Positions 21,560 through 34,100 of a DNA stretch of 64,000 nucleotides are shown piece after piece. Under the pieces are notes generated by a model. The model saw nothing but the letters and a program-made list of their open reading frames with translations. It searched no databases and had not been told where the DNA came from. The position numbers and the translations under genes are program-made. The DNA is from Dipteris shenzhenensis (Eukaryota; Polypodiophyta; Polypodiopsida; Gleicheniales): assembly GCA_047967505.1 (NCBI GenBank), contig CM106538.1; one strand, given 5' to 3'. Within the stretch, counting starts at the first letter, position 1. Every line of letters starts with the position of its first letter.

Positions 21560-21740
21560 TTCCTTCTTGCTCCCCCCCAATATATGTGTGTTTTATCTAG
21601 GTTATCAAGAAGGTACTTTAATTAAAGTGGAGCTGCCTTTGCAGTCCTGGGAGCTGCCCTGTGCCCTCCCTAAGCTGATGTACTAGATGGTTTTCTTGTT
21701 GTCCCATAGAACTCTTGGTCTCCCGTGGACGTTAATAGCC
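21560..21740 (+). mobile_element. HL 3' end fragment
   Basis: Downstream of the LINE-A tail. The segment GGGAGCTGCCCTGTGCCCTCCC..TGATGTACTAGATGG, the hairpin (21708-21722) and GGACGTTAATAG match HL 3' UTRs at 2870-2960 and 61370-61455. It has no coding sequence and no microsatellite tail. Confidence 0.65.
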
Positions 21741-22009
21741 TCAGCTATGCCAACTTTGCTTCCGTTGCTCTCCCTGTTCCCTTTTCACATTAGTCAAGTA
21801 GTTCAACAGATAGACTGGAAGGCTTTCTTGGTATTCTCGTTCTGGTCATGATAGACGTGCAGAGAAGTGTATCTAGCGCTGCAAATGCATTCTCGTGGCT
21901 GCTCTAATTGAGCCTTACATAGCCAGCCTTGCCATCTCATTCTGGCACCTTCGCTTTGCCCCCCCAATCAAATAAAATTCTTGCTAGCAAAGTACCAGAT
22001 GAATATCAA

Positions 22010-22330
22010 CGACCATCCCAACTGAGTGCAGCGCCCAACAGTTCATATTTAGGAGATTCATTTGGCATTTTGGTGAGATAGCTGCAGCCCTACATGATCT
22101 TACCACGAAGAAGGTCAAGTTTAGATGCACTTTTAAAGAGAAAGAAGCGCTTACAAAAACTGAAACATGCTTTAACCACAAGACCAGTTTTCATCATTCT
22201 TGACTTACATAAACTCTTCTTGGTAGTAGTCGACGCTAGTGGTAAGTGCATTGGAGCTGCTTTAACTCAAGATGCTCATGCAGTAGCCTATGAAAGTAGA
22301 AGGCTGAAATGTGTGGCTCGAGCATCAGAT
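22010..22330 (+). pseudogene. Gypsy RT-RNase H fragment
   Basis: Readable with frameshifts: KLKHALTTRPVFIILDLHKL, then VVVDASGKCIGAALTQDAHA and VAYESRRLK. This is the RT thumb to RNase H transition of a chromovirus-like gypsy. It begins near 22010 with an eroded YQRPSQ..-like segment. Sequence from 22340 to 23000 is unassigned. Confidence 0.6.
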
Positions 22331-22999
22331 AACCCGGGCAGCGTTAGCTATCTAGAGGCTTGGTCTGTGGGGATAGTGGCACACGGGCGTGGCGTTGAGT
22401 AGGTCTGTGGCACCGGTAGCGCTAAAGTTGGATTGCTGAAGTCGTAGATCCAGTACAGCCCTGAGCTCAACAATTACCCCGTCGGTAGTGGAGTCCTCGC
22501 GCAGCTCTATTGATCAGCACCATGTACGTAGACATCCGACACCTCCCTGAAGGCTGGCAAGACACCCTAGAACCATCAACAGCTCAGCGAAACTCTCCTC
22601 ACAAAATCCAACAATTGCTCGCCAGAGAGCCAAATAGATTCAAGCTGTGTTAGGGCATCGCCGATGTAACCTATCGTTGTGATGGTTCGCCCCTATTAGT
22701 CTCTTGATTTTTGCGCCTTTGTTGACTCTGGTCCAATCGTCGTAGTTGTAGTGAGTCGGTTGGGCGTTTAATCTTGCGTTCAGTATGCTTATAGGCTAGA
22801 TTGGTGCTTGCTTGCGCTAAGGGGAATGTTGTTGAGGCAAGTGCAGTGGCAGTGCCCAATGGTGGGGATGTCATATAAATGACATTTTTTATCGTCTGTG
22901 AGGATGTACGATTTTCAGCTGCATAGACCTTTACAGAGGCTATCATCAAATTCGAGTAACATCTTAAAATATTCATGAAACTGCATTTCGAACAATTTT

Positions 23000-23390
23000 C
23001 AGACTTCATGAGTATCTAGTAATGCCTTTTAACCTTACTAAAGCTCCAGCCACCTTCAATAGGCTGATGGAACGATTATTCAGAAATTAACGAGAATTCA
23101 CAAGCCTTTTCTTCGATGGCATTTTTACTTTCGATAGGAATGAGGAGGAATAAAGAGAGCATTTAAAAAATGTGTTTAAAATCTTATTTAAAAATGCCCT
23201 TCTAATCCCTTCTAATTAATGAAAAGAAGAGAGAATTCTTCCTAATAGAAATCCAATACCTAGGCCATATTATGTCCACACATGGTATCCGAGTGGATCC
23301 ATCTAAGATACAAGCACTTGTGAAATGGCCCAATCTCAAGACTCCTCATGAGGTAAGATCATTCCTTGTCTATGCTCATATATATCTACA
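23000..23390 (+). pseudogene. Gypsy RT palm fragment, plus strand
   Basis: Decayed translation shows [20 protein letters not shown], then FFDGI.F (the position of the YLDDI motif), HLKNVFKIL and, frameshifted, a stretch matching the usual GHxVS..GIxVDPxK region. It is the second half of an RT. The first half lies next to it in the opposite orientation. Confidence 0.6.
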
Positions 23391-23394
23391 TGAA

Positions 23395-23900
23395 ACCAGG
23401 AACATGCCCAAACTCATCCTTTGAAAAAACGACGTGGTGTGCAATTTCAATCTCATGATAGTCACTCATAAGATTGAAAACCATAAACTCCATCATGCAT
23501 AGCAAGGACTAGCTAATAAGGGAATGGTTTTTGATGGTCTGCTTATTCAAGGCTCTAAGTCCTTTACATCCTAAAAGATCCATCTTTCTTAAGGACTGGC
23601 AAGATAGGAGAGCGAACTGGGGAACTACTAGATTTGGACCACCAAAAATTCTTGAACTTGGTTGACGTTCTCATCTTGTTGGGTTGGACTAACTTGATAT
23701 GGAGGCCTATTGGGTGGAGAACATCCGGAAACTAAGTCAACCTTGTGGTCTTCAGGCCTTTCTGGTGAAAGCTAACTAGGCAACTCTTGTGAGAAACAAT
23801 TTGAAAATTCTTTAAGGAAGTTTGGCCTTTCTTGACTCTTCCTTCAGCCTTTCTTGACTAAGTGTACTTGTAGAAATCTCTTTTGGAACTTCCTTTTCAA
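23395..23900 (-). pseudogene. Gypsy RT N-terminal fragment, inverted
   Basis: On the minus strand, DHKVDLVSGCSPPNRPPYQ, then SPILPVLKKDGSFRM and an eroded ..ADHQK.. segment form the beginning of a gypsy RT. It points toward the plus-strand RT piece at 23000-23390, so the gene is split by an inversion or two copies have been joined. Confidence 0.5.
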
Positions 23901-24119
23901 CAACTAAATAAGAAAAGAACATATTCCTTTTCTAACGATTGCTGAGATTGTGAATGGCATACCATAAGGATAGTATCCTGTGAAACTCGTGCTGAAATGG
24001 TTACATCTCGACCTTGGTATGGGAGCGACTTCTACACCCATACAAATGCTAGGCATATATTTATGATTTTTTTGTTGATAATTGAATTTCCTCTTCACTT
24101 GAAAAAGTAAACTTTGACT

Positions 24120-25765
24120 TGATGTTATTGAATAGCATAAAGTTTCTTTTAATGATTTAATAATTGAATTCAAAGATGTTTTTCTGTTTGATTTGCCTGA
24201 TGGTTTACCTCCTGAGAGAGAAATAGATCATAAAATAGATATATTTCCAAGATCTCACCCTATTTGTAAATCCCTTTTTAGACTTAGTCAAACAGAAGAA
24301 CGTGTAGAAGATAGCTGGCTGAATATCTTAGAAAAGGTAAAATTCAAACAAGTAGCTTACCTTGGTGGTCTACCTTGGTGATCATCAATTTTATTGGTAA
24401 AGGAAAAGGATGGTAGGATGTGCTTATGCATTTGGAAAAAAATAACACTACGAAATGAATGTCTTATGTCTCGCATTGATGAGCTCTTTGATCAATTGCA
24501 AGCGGCTAAATTTTTTACTAATATTGATTTAAGATCTACATGTCACCAAGTATGAAGTAGAGATGTACCAAAAACTTCTCTTCATACTAGATATGGGCGT
24601 TATCAATTTAAACTAATGAAATTTGGTTTAAGAAATGCTCCAACAACATTTATGACACTTATGGATAGTATCTTAAGGCCAATTTGTTGTAGTGTTCCTA
24701 GATGATATCCTTATCTATAGTAAAACAACAAAGAAGCATATGAAACATTTGAGAAAAGTATATCATATCCCAAGAAGGGATTCGTATGTATACTGAACGA
24801 TAAGGGTCATCTTAGAATGGCTACATCCAAAAACTTAGAAGTATGTTATAGAAGGTTCATTTAAGAATATGCTAAAATAGCTGTTTTGATGACAAATTAG
24901 CTTATAGGAAGGGAAGTACCTTCATCTGGGATGAGTCTTAAAGAAAGAGTAAATGCAGCCTCTGTCTTAAAGGTAGTGGATCCCAATGAAACATTCGTGG
25001 TTGAAATAGATGCTTACAAAGAGATCGACCAATAGCTTTTAAATAGAAGAAGCTAGATCACACTCAAGGTAACTACTTAGCATAAGAGAAGGAACTATAT
25101 GCTATAGTTATGCATTAAAGAAATGGAGGCACCATTTGTGTGCTAAATTTGAGATCGTCTTTGATCAAGAAAGTATCAAATGGTTTTGCAATTAGTTAGA
25201 ACTTCAAGGGGAAAAAGCTAGATGAGCTGAATTAATGGAAGAATTTAATATTCAATTGACATATCAGAAGGGAAATTCAATGTGGTACAGATTCTATAAG
25301 TCGAATGCCAATCATTAATGAATTGAGGTTTACTCAATTTCAAAATGTTTTCCTATGATCCTCACTTTTCTGAAATATGGAAACAATTATTGAGAGGGAT
25401 CTGACAAGTCAAGGAGCTTTCATTGAGAAGGCACATGGTAAATGTGACACACCACAGGTTGGTTATAAGGATCAACTGACTTTTTTTAAACTATTGGGAA
25501 TGGGTAGCTGCTCTACAAAGGTAGAGTAAGTGTCCCGAATTATAATCGAATAAGGCATTGAAATATTTTTGAGTGTCATGATAGTGCTAGTGTAGGACAC
25601 ATAGGATAGGACACATAGGAATTCGGAAGACGTATGCACTTCTGAAATGACAAATCTTTTGGCTTGGAATAAATAAGGACTTCCAAGATGATGTATTGAA
25701 GTGTCGAAAATACCAATTCTATAAAGCTGAATGTCTTAGGTAGGCGGTCTACTACAAGAGTCATA
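24120..25765 (+). pseudogene. Gypsy RT to integrase finger, decayed
   Basis: It starts with FDLPDGLPPEREIDHKIDIF (24190-24250), followed in shifting frames by [61 protein letters not shown], an RNase H remnant near 25000-25250 and an integrase finger-like GHIGIRKTYALLK near 25600. Stops and indels are everywhere. It is an old copy. Confidence 0.65.
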
Positions 25766-27338
25766 TGATATGATATTGCATCTCTCTTTCACCCCTTGCC
25801 TTGTTCTCTTTCTATTCTCTTTCCAATTCTTCTCCTCGTCGCTCACTAATTAGCAATTCCCTTCTAAATCTGTCCCCTTCTTTGCATGTCAATGCACTCG
25901 GGCAATGCAAAAAAAAACGTTGGCTGTTGAGGCCATCCTAGGCATGCCAACCGGTGTCAGTGCTTGTGAAGAAGGCCGCTATTGATTGGGATGTACTAGG
26001 AGGTCATTTGGTCCTGACAGGCTTTTGGCTGTGACACGGACATGTCCTTACAGTAGATTCAATTCTGGTCATGTTTTTGGTAATAAGATGTCCAACTTTC
26101 AAATACTAAGGTGTCATCGTTACCATATAGTGTTGACACACAGAACTTATCCACGTAGTATCTAAAATAGGATGGTTGCAGTATATCAATTTGGCATTTC
26201 TGTTATTCGGTCTGTAGGCATGCCTGCACATGGTTATATCCCCTCTTCATGAAAAGTAATCCTTCTCTTCTCCTTCCTCTTAAAAAGGAAATGGTAGGGA
26301 TCATATACTTTTTCTCTGGTTTATGGAAAACGGTTGAAAGGCAATGCCTGTTTTTAATGATTGCTTGTTGTTCTAAGTGAAAAGGAGAATTTACAGCCCT
26401 TGACATCAATGGACATCTTTCAGTATTTGTAGAAGCTCAGAAGGAGTGACTTTGAAAGGCACATTTACACCACAATGGCTGTTGTCAACCATTCCAACTT
26501 GGCTTCCAGGTATGACTTTGTTTTCCCTGTCCTCGACTAGTTCTGATAATTATCCAGCTGTGTTCTTGATTGACAGTTGGTATTTATTATGTGAAAGTAT
26601 AGGTCTACATTTCTTTGTGTTTGATCTGAAGGCCTTGAAGAATGGGAAGTGCATTATGCTGAGTTTTCCTGCCCCTTCCGTTTGTTTGCTTCCTAAGGCA
26701 TAGAGTCTTACTGGCTGTGGTGGTCATTTGGGCTTTTGAGATTTGCACATATAATTGGTTTTTAGTATTTCAGCGATTGTACATGGGCCTTGTGTGTGCT
26801 TCAGTTTGTATTCCTCATTTTGATCAGCTTGATGATGGGACAAATAAGGTTGCAATCCTTTACAATGCAAAAGGCCCCTTAATAATACCGGTTATAGACT
26901 CTTAGTTCATGAGAACCTCTTCTATTGTATAAGATGTCCAAGTATTCATTGAGGAAGTTTTAGCATCTATTCAAGAAATGATTTAAAAGATTTGGTGGTT
27001 TATACCAAGTTGCTGGGAAATGAAAAGGAGGTCCTTTTCACATCTTTATATGTGGTCAGCTCAAGCCAGTAAGGATGCTGAGAGTAGTCTGTGCCATGTG
27101 TGAGGGGCACTTGTAAGGTTGAATCCATGCACTTTTTGTTGAAGGTTGGGTTTAATTGAGGTTTTCGTGGTCTACAATCATTCTTCAATGTTGTACCTGG
27201 ATGATCGATGCCAAGAAATGTGGCAATGCATTGATTTGTATGAGTTTAGAGCGACTGGACGGGAACGTCAAACTCAGAAAAGGGTTTATGGTGGTAGACA
27301 GGGAAACAAATTGTATGTTCTAATCTATGGTCAAATTG

Positions 27339-27407
27339 TAGTATTCTAGAACAATCTGTATATTAAATTGTAGAATTCTAGAATAATCTGTTTATTAAAT
27401 TCTGAAT
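27339..27407 (+). repeat. Tandem duplication, about 34-bp unit
   Basis: Two copies of a TTCTAGAAxAATCTGTxTATTAAATT unit lie side by side. Confidence 0.7.
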
Positions 27408-27660
27408 GAAGAAGACCTATGTATCATTGAACAAATCTCTGAGGACAGCCTAAAGTATCGCTTCTTGAAGATTGATAGTCTACCAATAGAATTGCAATCT
27501 GGATATGCTAATGTTCTAATTTTCGACTTGTTTCAGGGGGAGACAAGATCCATCGTTGATACAGCCATCTGCATCAGAAATAAACCTTTACCAGCTGGGT
27601 GTGGAAGAGCTGATGGGGAAATCATGCTGTGACACAGAGGGTGACAGGGTGCTTCTGTAT

Positions 27661-27855
27661 CCTCCTAATTCCCATGGATCGTTTTCATGATATATAGACC
27701 GGCTTTTTCTACCGTTATCTGCTTGACGTTGCTCATCAGAAGTGGTCAAAGTTGAGTATGTCTCCTAATTCACGTGGATCTTTTTCTTGATATGTAGACG
27801 TATCTATTAGTAGCCTTTATCTATCATCTACTTGACATTGCTCATCAGAAATGGC
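27661..27855 (+). repeat. Tandem duplication, about 100-bp unit
   Basis: 27661-27745 and 27760-27855 share CTCCTAATTC.C.TGGATC, TTGATAT.TAGAC and TTGAC.TTGCTCATCAGAA, with scattered differences and small indels. Confidence 0.75.
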
Positions 27856-28074
27856 CCAGAGATTAGAAAAGTTAAGTATTTAACTCCAAGTGGCTACTTA
27901 TTTGTTGTTGTTATCAAGTCTATATTTATGTTCCATCCTCCTCTATCACTTTATTGATGCGAAATTTTTGGAGGGGTTACATATGGATTTTTTTGCCAAC
28001 AAAGGATCATGAGAAGGCAGATGGATGTTTAGTATTTTACTAACAGCAGATGTGGTGCAAGTAGATTACTGCAG

Positions 28075-28165
28075 TGTGTTTGTGGATAAATCCTTAATTG
28101 GCATCAGGCGTGGTCTGCTTGATATCTCATCAGTATTGAATGAGGCTGCAAGTGCCATAGTCGAT
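28075..28165 (+). CDS. GPAT9: GPAT9 exon (LLDIS / EAA region)
   Basis: It encodes GIRRGLLDISSVLNEAASAIVD, aligning with the conserved plant GPAT9 segment LRDLLDI..TEAAGAIVD. The donor GAT/GTGAGT is clear. The acceptor is less certain: GATTACTGCAG before 28075 keeps the frame open, and an alternative CATCAG lies near 28107. Confidence 0.8.
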
Positions 28166-31100
28166 GTGAGTGAAGGGATCTTTGGTGTTTGAGCAGGAAC
28201 CTTAATGAATTGATGTACTATAATCGATTTGAATGTGTCCATGTGATATCATGTCTTTGAGAAGCTTTCAAATGTGGCATATAGATTTTCTGCTATTCCG
28301 ACTGATATTTCATTTTGGCTGTTGAATATGAGTTGAAGCACAGGATACTTTCACAAGGTGTTTCAAGTCAAACCCACCAGAGCCATGGAATTGGAACCTG
28401 TATTTGTTTCCTCTCTGGTGCCTAGGGGTGCTTGTGCGATACTTGATTCTCTTTCCAATAAGGTAACCTGCTTTTCTGATTATTTGAGGGACTTAAAGTC
28501 TATTTGTTCTGATCAAGTTTTCAAATTGAAATATTTTCTGTCTAGGATTGCATTTCTGCATATGCCAATTTTACAGCAGGGTTATCCAGCTAATTGAAGA
28601 AAGTAACAAATTAAGTGGTGCGACTCAAATTGTTGTTGCATGAGGAAGATGGATGCATTTTGCAGCATCTTTCGTAGGCAGAAAATAAACTGATTTGTAA
28701 ATTCCCCTTGTGAAGTTTTCGTCCTTGTTGCTGCTTGCTGATATTATTTCTATCCTAAGTGGTATAAGCTAGATTGTCTAAGCATTTTTTGCTAAGAAAT
28801 GCTTGTTCACATATCATGAGGTGAATCAAGTCATCCGAGAGGATCTCCTACAGCTACACACATTCAGGACTTGGTTGGCACCTCGTGAGCTCCCTGTGTA
28901 GCTCAACTTCTATAGAGACGCTGCCTACGGATTTCAGAGGGCTTCATCGACCCACCAGGATACACACGGATCCACCTCCCTCATTCCATGAGGATTGCGA
29001 TGGGGTAGTTCTGGGTCGCATCATATCATCTCTGTATATAGAGTGGCTGAGTGGAGGGCATACCCAGGGATGGTTGTATCTGCACCTTTTGTGATTCCTG
29101 GGAGATCGAGTCACATGAGCATTTCGCTTTCAGATGCACAATGCACTACAAGATCAGAGGTGGGTACCACTACCTTTCTAGAGATGGCTTTGGGTGCCTA
29201 TCCAACTTCTTGTCCTTTCCAGAGCAGATATGCTTGGGATCCTTCATCCATGAGGGATTGGCTACTCAAGGCACATCGGGGAGATCATGACACACAACGA
29301 GATTCTACTCAGAGCATGATCACCGAGTTTTTCCAGCCAAACAATACTGACCAGCAGGACTCATGGAGGTGGCGGTGACAAGGACCTGAGCCAGAGTTAG
29401 AGACATGCTAGACTCGTCAGTGTACTACGGTAGAGATCATGCTAGGGGACCTTCCCTCCATGCTAGACCGGATGCACGACCCATGGGAGTGGCACACTTG
29501 TTCGCCGCAGGGCTACAATCAGGAGACTACAGAGAGTTGTACACGTTGACAGCCGCTAGCGCCCCATGATAGGATTTATGCCTCCACAGCAGCCTCACAC
29601 ACCGATGCTCCCCTCCTAGGGCCGACTTTCTCGTTAGCTTCCACTCATAGGGTTTTCTCTCTTTATGTACTGACGTTGGGCAAGATTATGAATTTTCTTT
29701 CGTATTCGTCTTGGGTGTTGATGCCCATTTATTGGCTTCACCCATCAGCTCATTGTATCAGCTTCTTTTTAGTCTCATAGACCCTTTTTGGTCGTTCGGA
29801 GACTTTAATAGACTTTCTTTCTTTCTTTCTTTCCCATCAGCATTTGGTGTCCTAACCTCTTCCATGAAGACGGTCTCTTTGGAAGTCCAGATGAGTTTGT
29901 TGGGTCCAACGAAGCCTTCATTGATGTGGGAGCACACCAACAAGTTACATGAACTTTAGCAAGAGATTCTCAAGGCAGGGAAGCAGATATCATCTGCGGA
30001 CATGGCCCTAACACTGCTGTCCCATCTGTCTTCTTAGTACGCTGCATTTCTCTTTGTCCTTGATAACCAACGGAAGGATGAATACGTTAACCTGGGAGGA
30101 ATTGGTCCTGATGGTGCTTGACCAGGAGGAGAGATTTGTAAATCGTACTTATGACATTCACTTAGAGGCTTTGTCAGCTGAGCAGAAGGGTAGGAATAAG
30201 TTTGACAGCTGAGGAAAGGGAAGCACTAAAGGCCTCACGTATATGTAACCGTTGTGGTAAAAAAGGTCATTATTGGTGGCAGTGTTCTCAAAGGATCAGT
30301 GACAGGACTAGTGAGTAAGGGAAGGTTCTGTGGCCATCACGTCATTGTCCTAGCCTTCTAGTAGCACGAGGCAAGATGCAGGCTTTTTGGTTCCGGATGG
30401 AGGATTGCTTGCTTGTATGTGGCAGCGGGACCTGCCAAACAGATGCAGTGGCAAAGGAGTCTTTGATCAAGGAAGGCTTTTAGGCAGGACCCTTATCAGT
30501 TTATGTTTTGTTTGGACGTCGTGACCTGGCAGATCCAGAGGGGGTTTCTTTGTGCTCTGCTGCAGCTATTGTCGGATGAGTTGCTGGAGATCCGGATGGG
30601 TCAGGTGATTGCCAGTGCGAGAATCCAGACACCGCAGATTGATCCTGAGCAGTTGGATGCCCATTGTTTCTGGGGCACAAAGGTTCATTGATCTGGGGGC
30701 AGCTGTACCAGTTTGGAGCTGAGAGGGGGCTTCAGAGCTGAGATACAAGTGTCCATGTAGAGAAGAAGACCTTGCACTGATGGCAATATCTGTTGGATTA
30801 TTGTACTGGCTTTGTTTGGGGCCCCTGCAGGCCTATTTTGCTGCTGCGTGGCAGCGCACTATGCTAGGCAGTCTGGAGGGCCTGTGTGGCTACCTTGTGG
30901 TGCTGCAGATCAAGCCCTTGGAGGCCATTTGTAGGCAAAGATGGGCGGACCTTCTGGTCAGCCACTGCTGGTTGGGGCGGGATGTCAGCCCCTATATGGC
31001 TTTCTAGAAGCCCTCTTATAGGGCAGGAGGGGGTCGGCCCCTAGGAGCAGTCCAGTTGGGTGTAGCCCCAGGGCTACAACCCTTTATAGGGCTGTGTGGC

Positions 31101-34100
31101 AGCCCCTATATGGAGCAGAGGGGGTCGGCTCACCTGGGGCAGGAATTGGCCCACCTAGGGCTGTGGGTCGGCCCACATGGACCAGCCGACTAGGGGGGGT
31201 GGCTGCCTATATATAGGCCCCTCCCCACGCTGTTGTTCATCCTAGTGGAGCACCTTTTGTGCACTGTACAACAGAGGTTTTGCCCAGTAGTTGTGGAGTT
31301 TTGTCCTGAGATCCCTTGCAGTTTCTCTTGGTCTCTTTCTCTCCTTTCTAGTTCTGCTTGTGCACTGCACTTCCCACAGAGAGTTGTCTCTATTCATGGA
31401 GGTGGCTCTTGGTATGAGAAAGAAATATTAACGTCCTAAGGAGACCTCACGGGTCTATGGGACAAACACACACCAAAAGGTCAACACCAAAACATCAGTT
31501 ATAGACTGAGAGTCTCTTGTGAGTGTATATCGCACAGTGCCGAGAGAGAGAGCTTGGTCGTTGCTGCTCAGCCTCCCCAAGCCCCCGTACAGGCCCGCGT
31601 CAGGTTCCGTACAAGCCAGCCCGCGCCCTGCCCGTACAATCGTACGGACGCCGTACTTCTGTATGGACGCCGTACAGTCAGCGCGTTTCCTCCCTGCGCA
31701 GCCCCGGCTCTGTTTGCTCGTTCCTCGATATTCACCCCCGCTGTATATCCGTACTTTTTGTCCTTTTCCGTACAGCCTCGATCGCCGTTTCGTATCACAA
31801 GCCCCGTTCATCTCTATTTTCCGTACAGCTCCTGCATCACCTTTCCGTACGACTCAGTCCCCTCGTAGCCTGTCTTCCGTACAACCGTACAGCATGTACT
31901 TTCCGTACAGTCCGTACAATCTCTGTTTCCACTCTTTGCCTTGTCCGTACAGTTCTGTTCTACCTCTGCATTTTCATCAATCCCGCCCTGTTTCCCTCCA
32001 TGGAGGACCAGTTCAAAAGCCACTCTCGCAAGGATTCGTCCCGGGATTCCAAAAGACAGCAACTTGATCTCTCTACTGCAGATTCTGTAGATGCTCACTA
32101 TGTTTTTGACATGCTTAAAGATGAATTTCATCACAGCCGAAAGGAGTGGGCCAAACCTCCCCCGGCCATCAAGTATAAGTTGAAGCTGCCTTCATTGGTT
32201 GCTCCTCTTCGAAAGTTCTCTCAGCAATCAGTCATCATTTTCTTCCCAGGAAAGTTACCTTCAGCAAATGATGTGGCCCAGTGGGTTCAGGCATTGTTGG
32301 GAGGCTGCTTTGTACTTTGCTTCCAGAGGTTTTTATGAAGTGCATTTTTTGGATGCCTCATATCGTAAGCAGATATTGGAGATGTCGCCTCTATTCTATG
32401 GCAGACAAATGGTGCATGTCATGCCATGGTCGCCTAACAAGGATTACCACAGCCTCATTTGACATCATTGCCCCGTATGGGTTGAGGTAGTGGATTTTCC
32501 GGACTATATGAGGGCTGAGTTACCAAGTTTGGCAGCTACTTTGGGGCAAGTTGTATGCCCACCCCGTCCTTTGGGTAATCGCAATCGCTTTTGTGTTCTT
32601 TGGGATACAGATCACCCAACCCCTCCTGTTATTGCGGTAGAAGTGGAGGATGTTCCCCTCGGTGAAAAATATTTTGATTTGAAATGGGGAGTCTTTGCAG
32701 GTGCTTGTTTCACATGCCATAAGTTTGGCCACTTAGCCTCACAGTGTCCTGTAGTCCTGCATCAGCTCCCACCTACAGCTATTGCTCCAGAAAATACTCC
32801 CCCCCCAACTTATGGCCCGGGGCCTAAGGCTATGCCTACCAAACTGGGTGATGTGCCATCTAAATCTGTCCCTTCCAAAGAAAATGTGGTTCAGGTTTCA
32901 GCCAAGCAAAAGGATAAGGGCAAGGGCAAAATTTCAGAATCTCATGCCTCCCCCCAGGGTGCCTGGCAGCAACCCAAAAAGGTATTCGCTCTCAAACCAC
33001 GTCCGTTACAATCTCGCCATTGGGATGCTTCAACTTCCACCCTTGGTCAGACCTCTACCCCTGCTGACGGCCTCACTTCCCAACTGTGGGTTGATGTGTT
33101 AAAAAAGGGCATCCCCGTATGCGACAATGATGAGGATCGTAGAGCTAATGATCCAGGAGGCCAGGTGGATGTTGATGTCATGGATGAGGCCTGACAGCTT
33201 ATACTTTACTCTGCTTTTGGCTTGACTGTACATATCTTCTATGTCTACTTCAATTACTTGCATCACATACAACGTTCAGGGTCTTTGCAATGTCAATAAG
33301 TGGAGACTTTTCTGGCATTATGTACATAGAATGCATCCCGATGTGATCTCTTTACAGGAACACAATCAACACTTCTTGGCTGGTCAGCAAGGCCACTATG
33401 CTGGTTATGATATTTTTTATGCTGGTACAATGCACTTTTCGGGGGTCTGCATGCTGGTAAAACATGATATGCAGCCCACGGTTGCTTACAATGACCCTCA
33501 GGGTCGATGGATGGTGATCAGGTGCACCTGGCAAGCTGATCTCTATGAAATAGCATCTGTTTATGCCTCACAAACTTCTGCGACTAGAGCTCAAATGTGG
33601 GTCTCCCTTAAACAATATCCATGGCTGTCCAATGCCTTTTTGTGTGGAGACTTTAACAACTCACCTGCCACTCAAGACAATACCACTCATCGTTCTCACA
33701 TGATCCCCACTGAGCTTCGACATTGGGAAGATATGCTCTCATCCCTGCATGCAGAAGATCTATGGCTCTCAACAAGGGACAGAGATATGGGTTATACATA
33801 TCATCACAATGCCTTTACTCACTACTGGGCTCGACTTGACAGATGGTATTTGCTGCATGCTCAGCAGTATGCTGATTTCACATGTACACTATGGGTTGAT
33901 CATTCCCTCTTGCTATCTGATCATTTTCCAGTATGCTTGACATTATCTATAGCACGTCTGACAGATGATATGCCTTTTTTTGGTCGTCGACTTCTCCATG
34001 TTAACAGTGCTTATTTGCTTCATCAGCAATTTCAGAACATGGTGAGAGTGGCTGTCCGTCCCCTCCTCTCACATGCTCAGGAGGATATGGATTTTGCTTG

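Larger units (their letters stand above)
25780..28074 (+). other. Low-repeat region upstream of first visible GPAT9 exon
   Basis: I recognise no transposon proteins here. 25790-25870 is C/T-rich and AUG-poor, like a plant promoter or 5' UTR. Open frames at 26446-26703 and 26717-26905 match nothing I know. Two tandem duplications are present. The region may hold GPAT9 exon 1 and intron 1, but I could not identify the exon. Confidence 0.35.

Noticed and set aside
26446-26905. Two open frames as candidate GPAT9 N-terminal exons
   Set aside because: Neither contains the conserved GPAT9 N-terminal pattern, and neither joins in phase with good splice sites to 28075.
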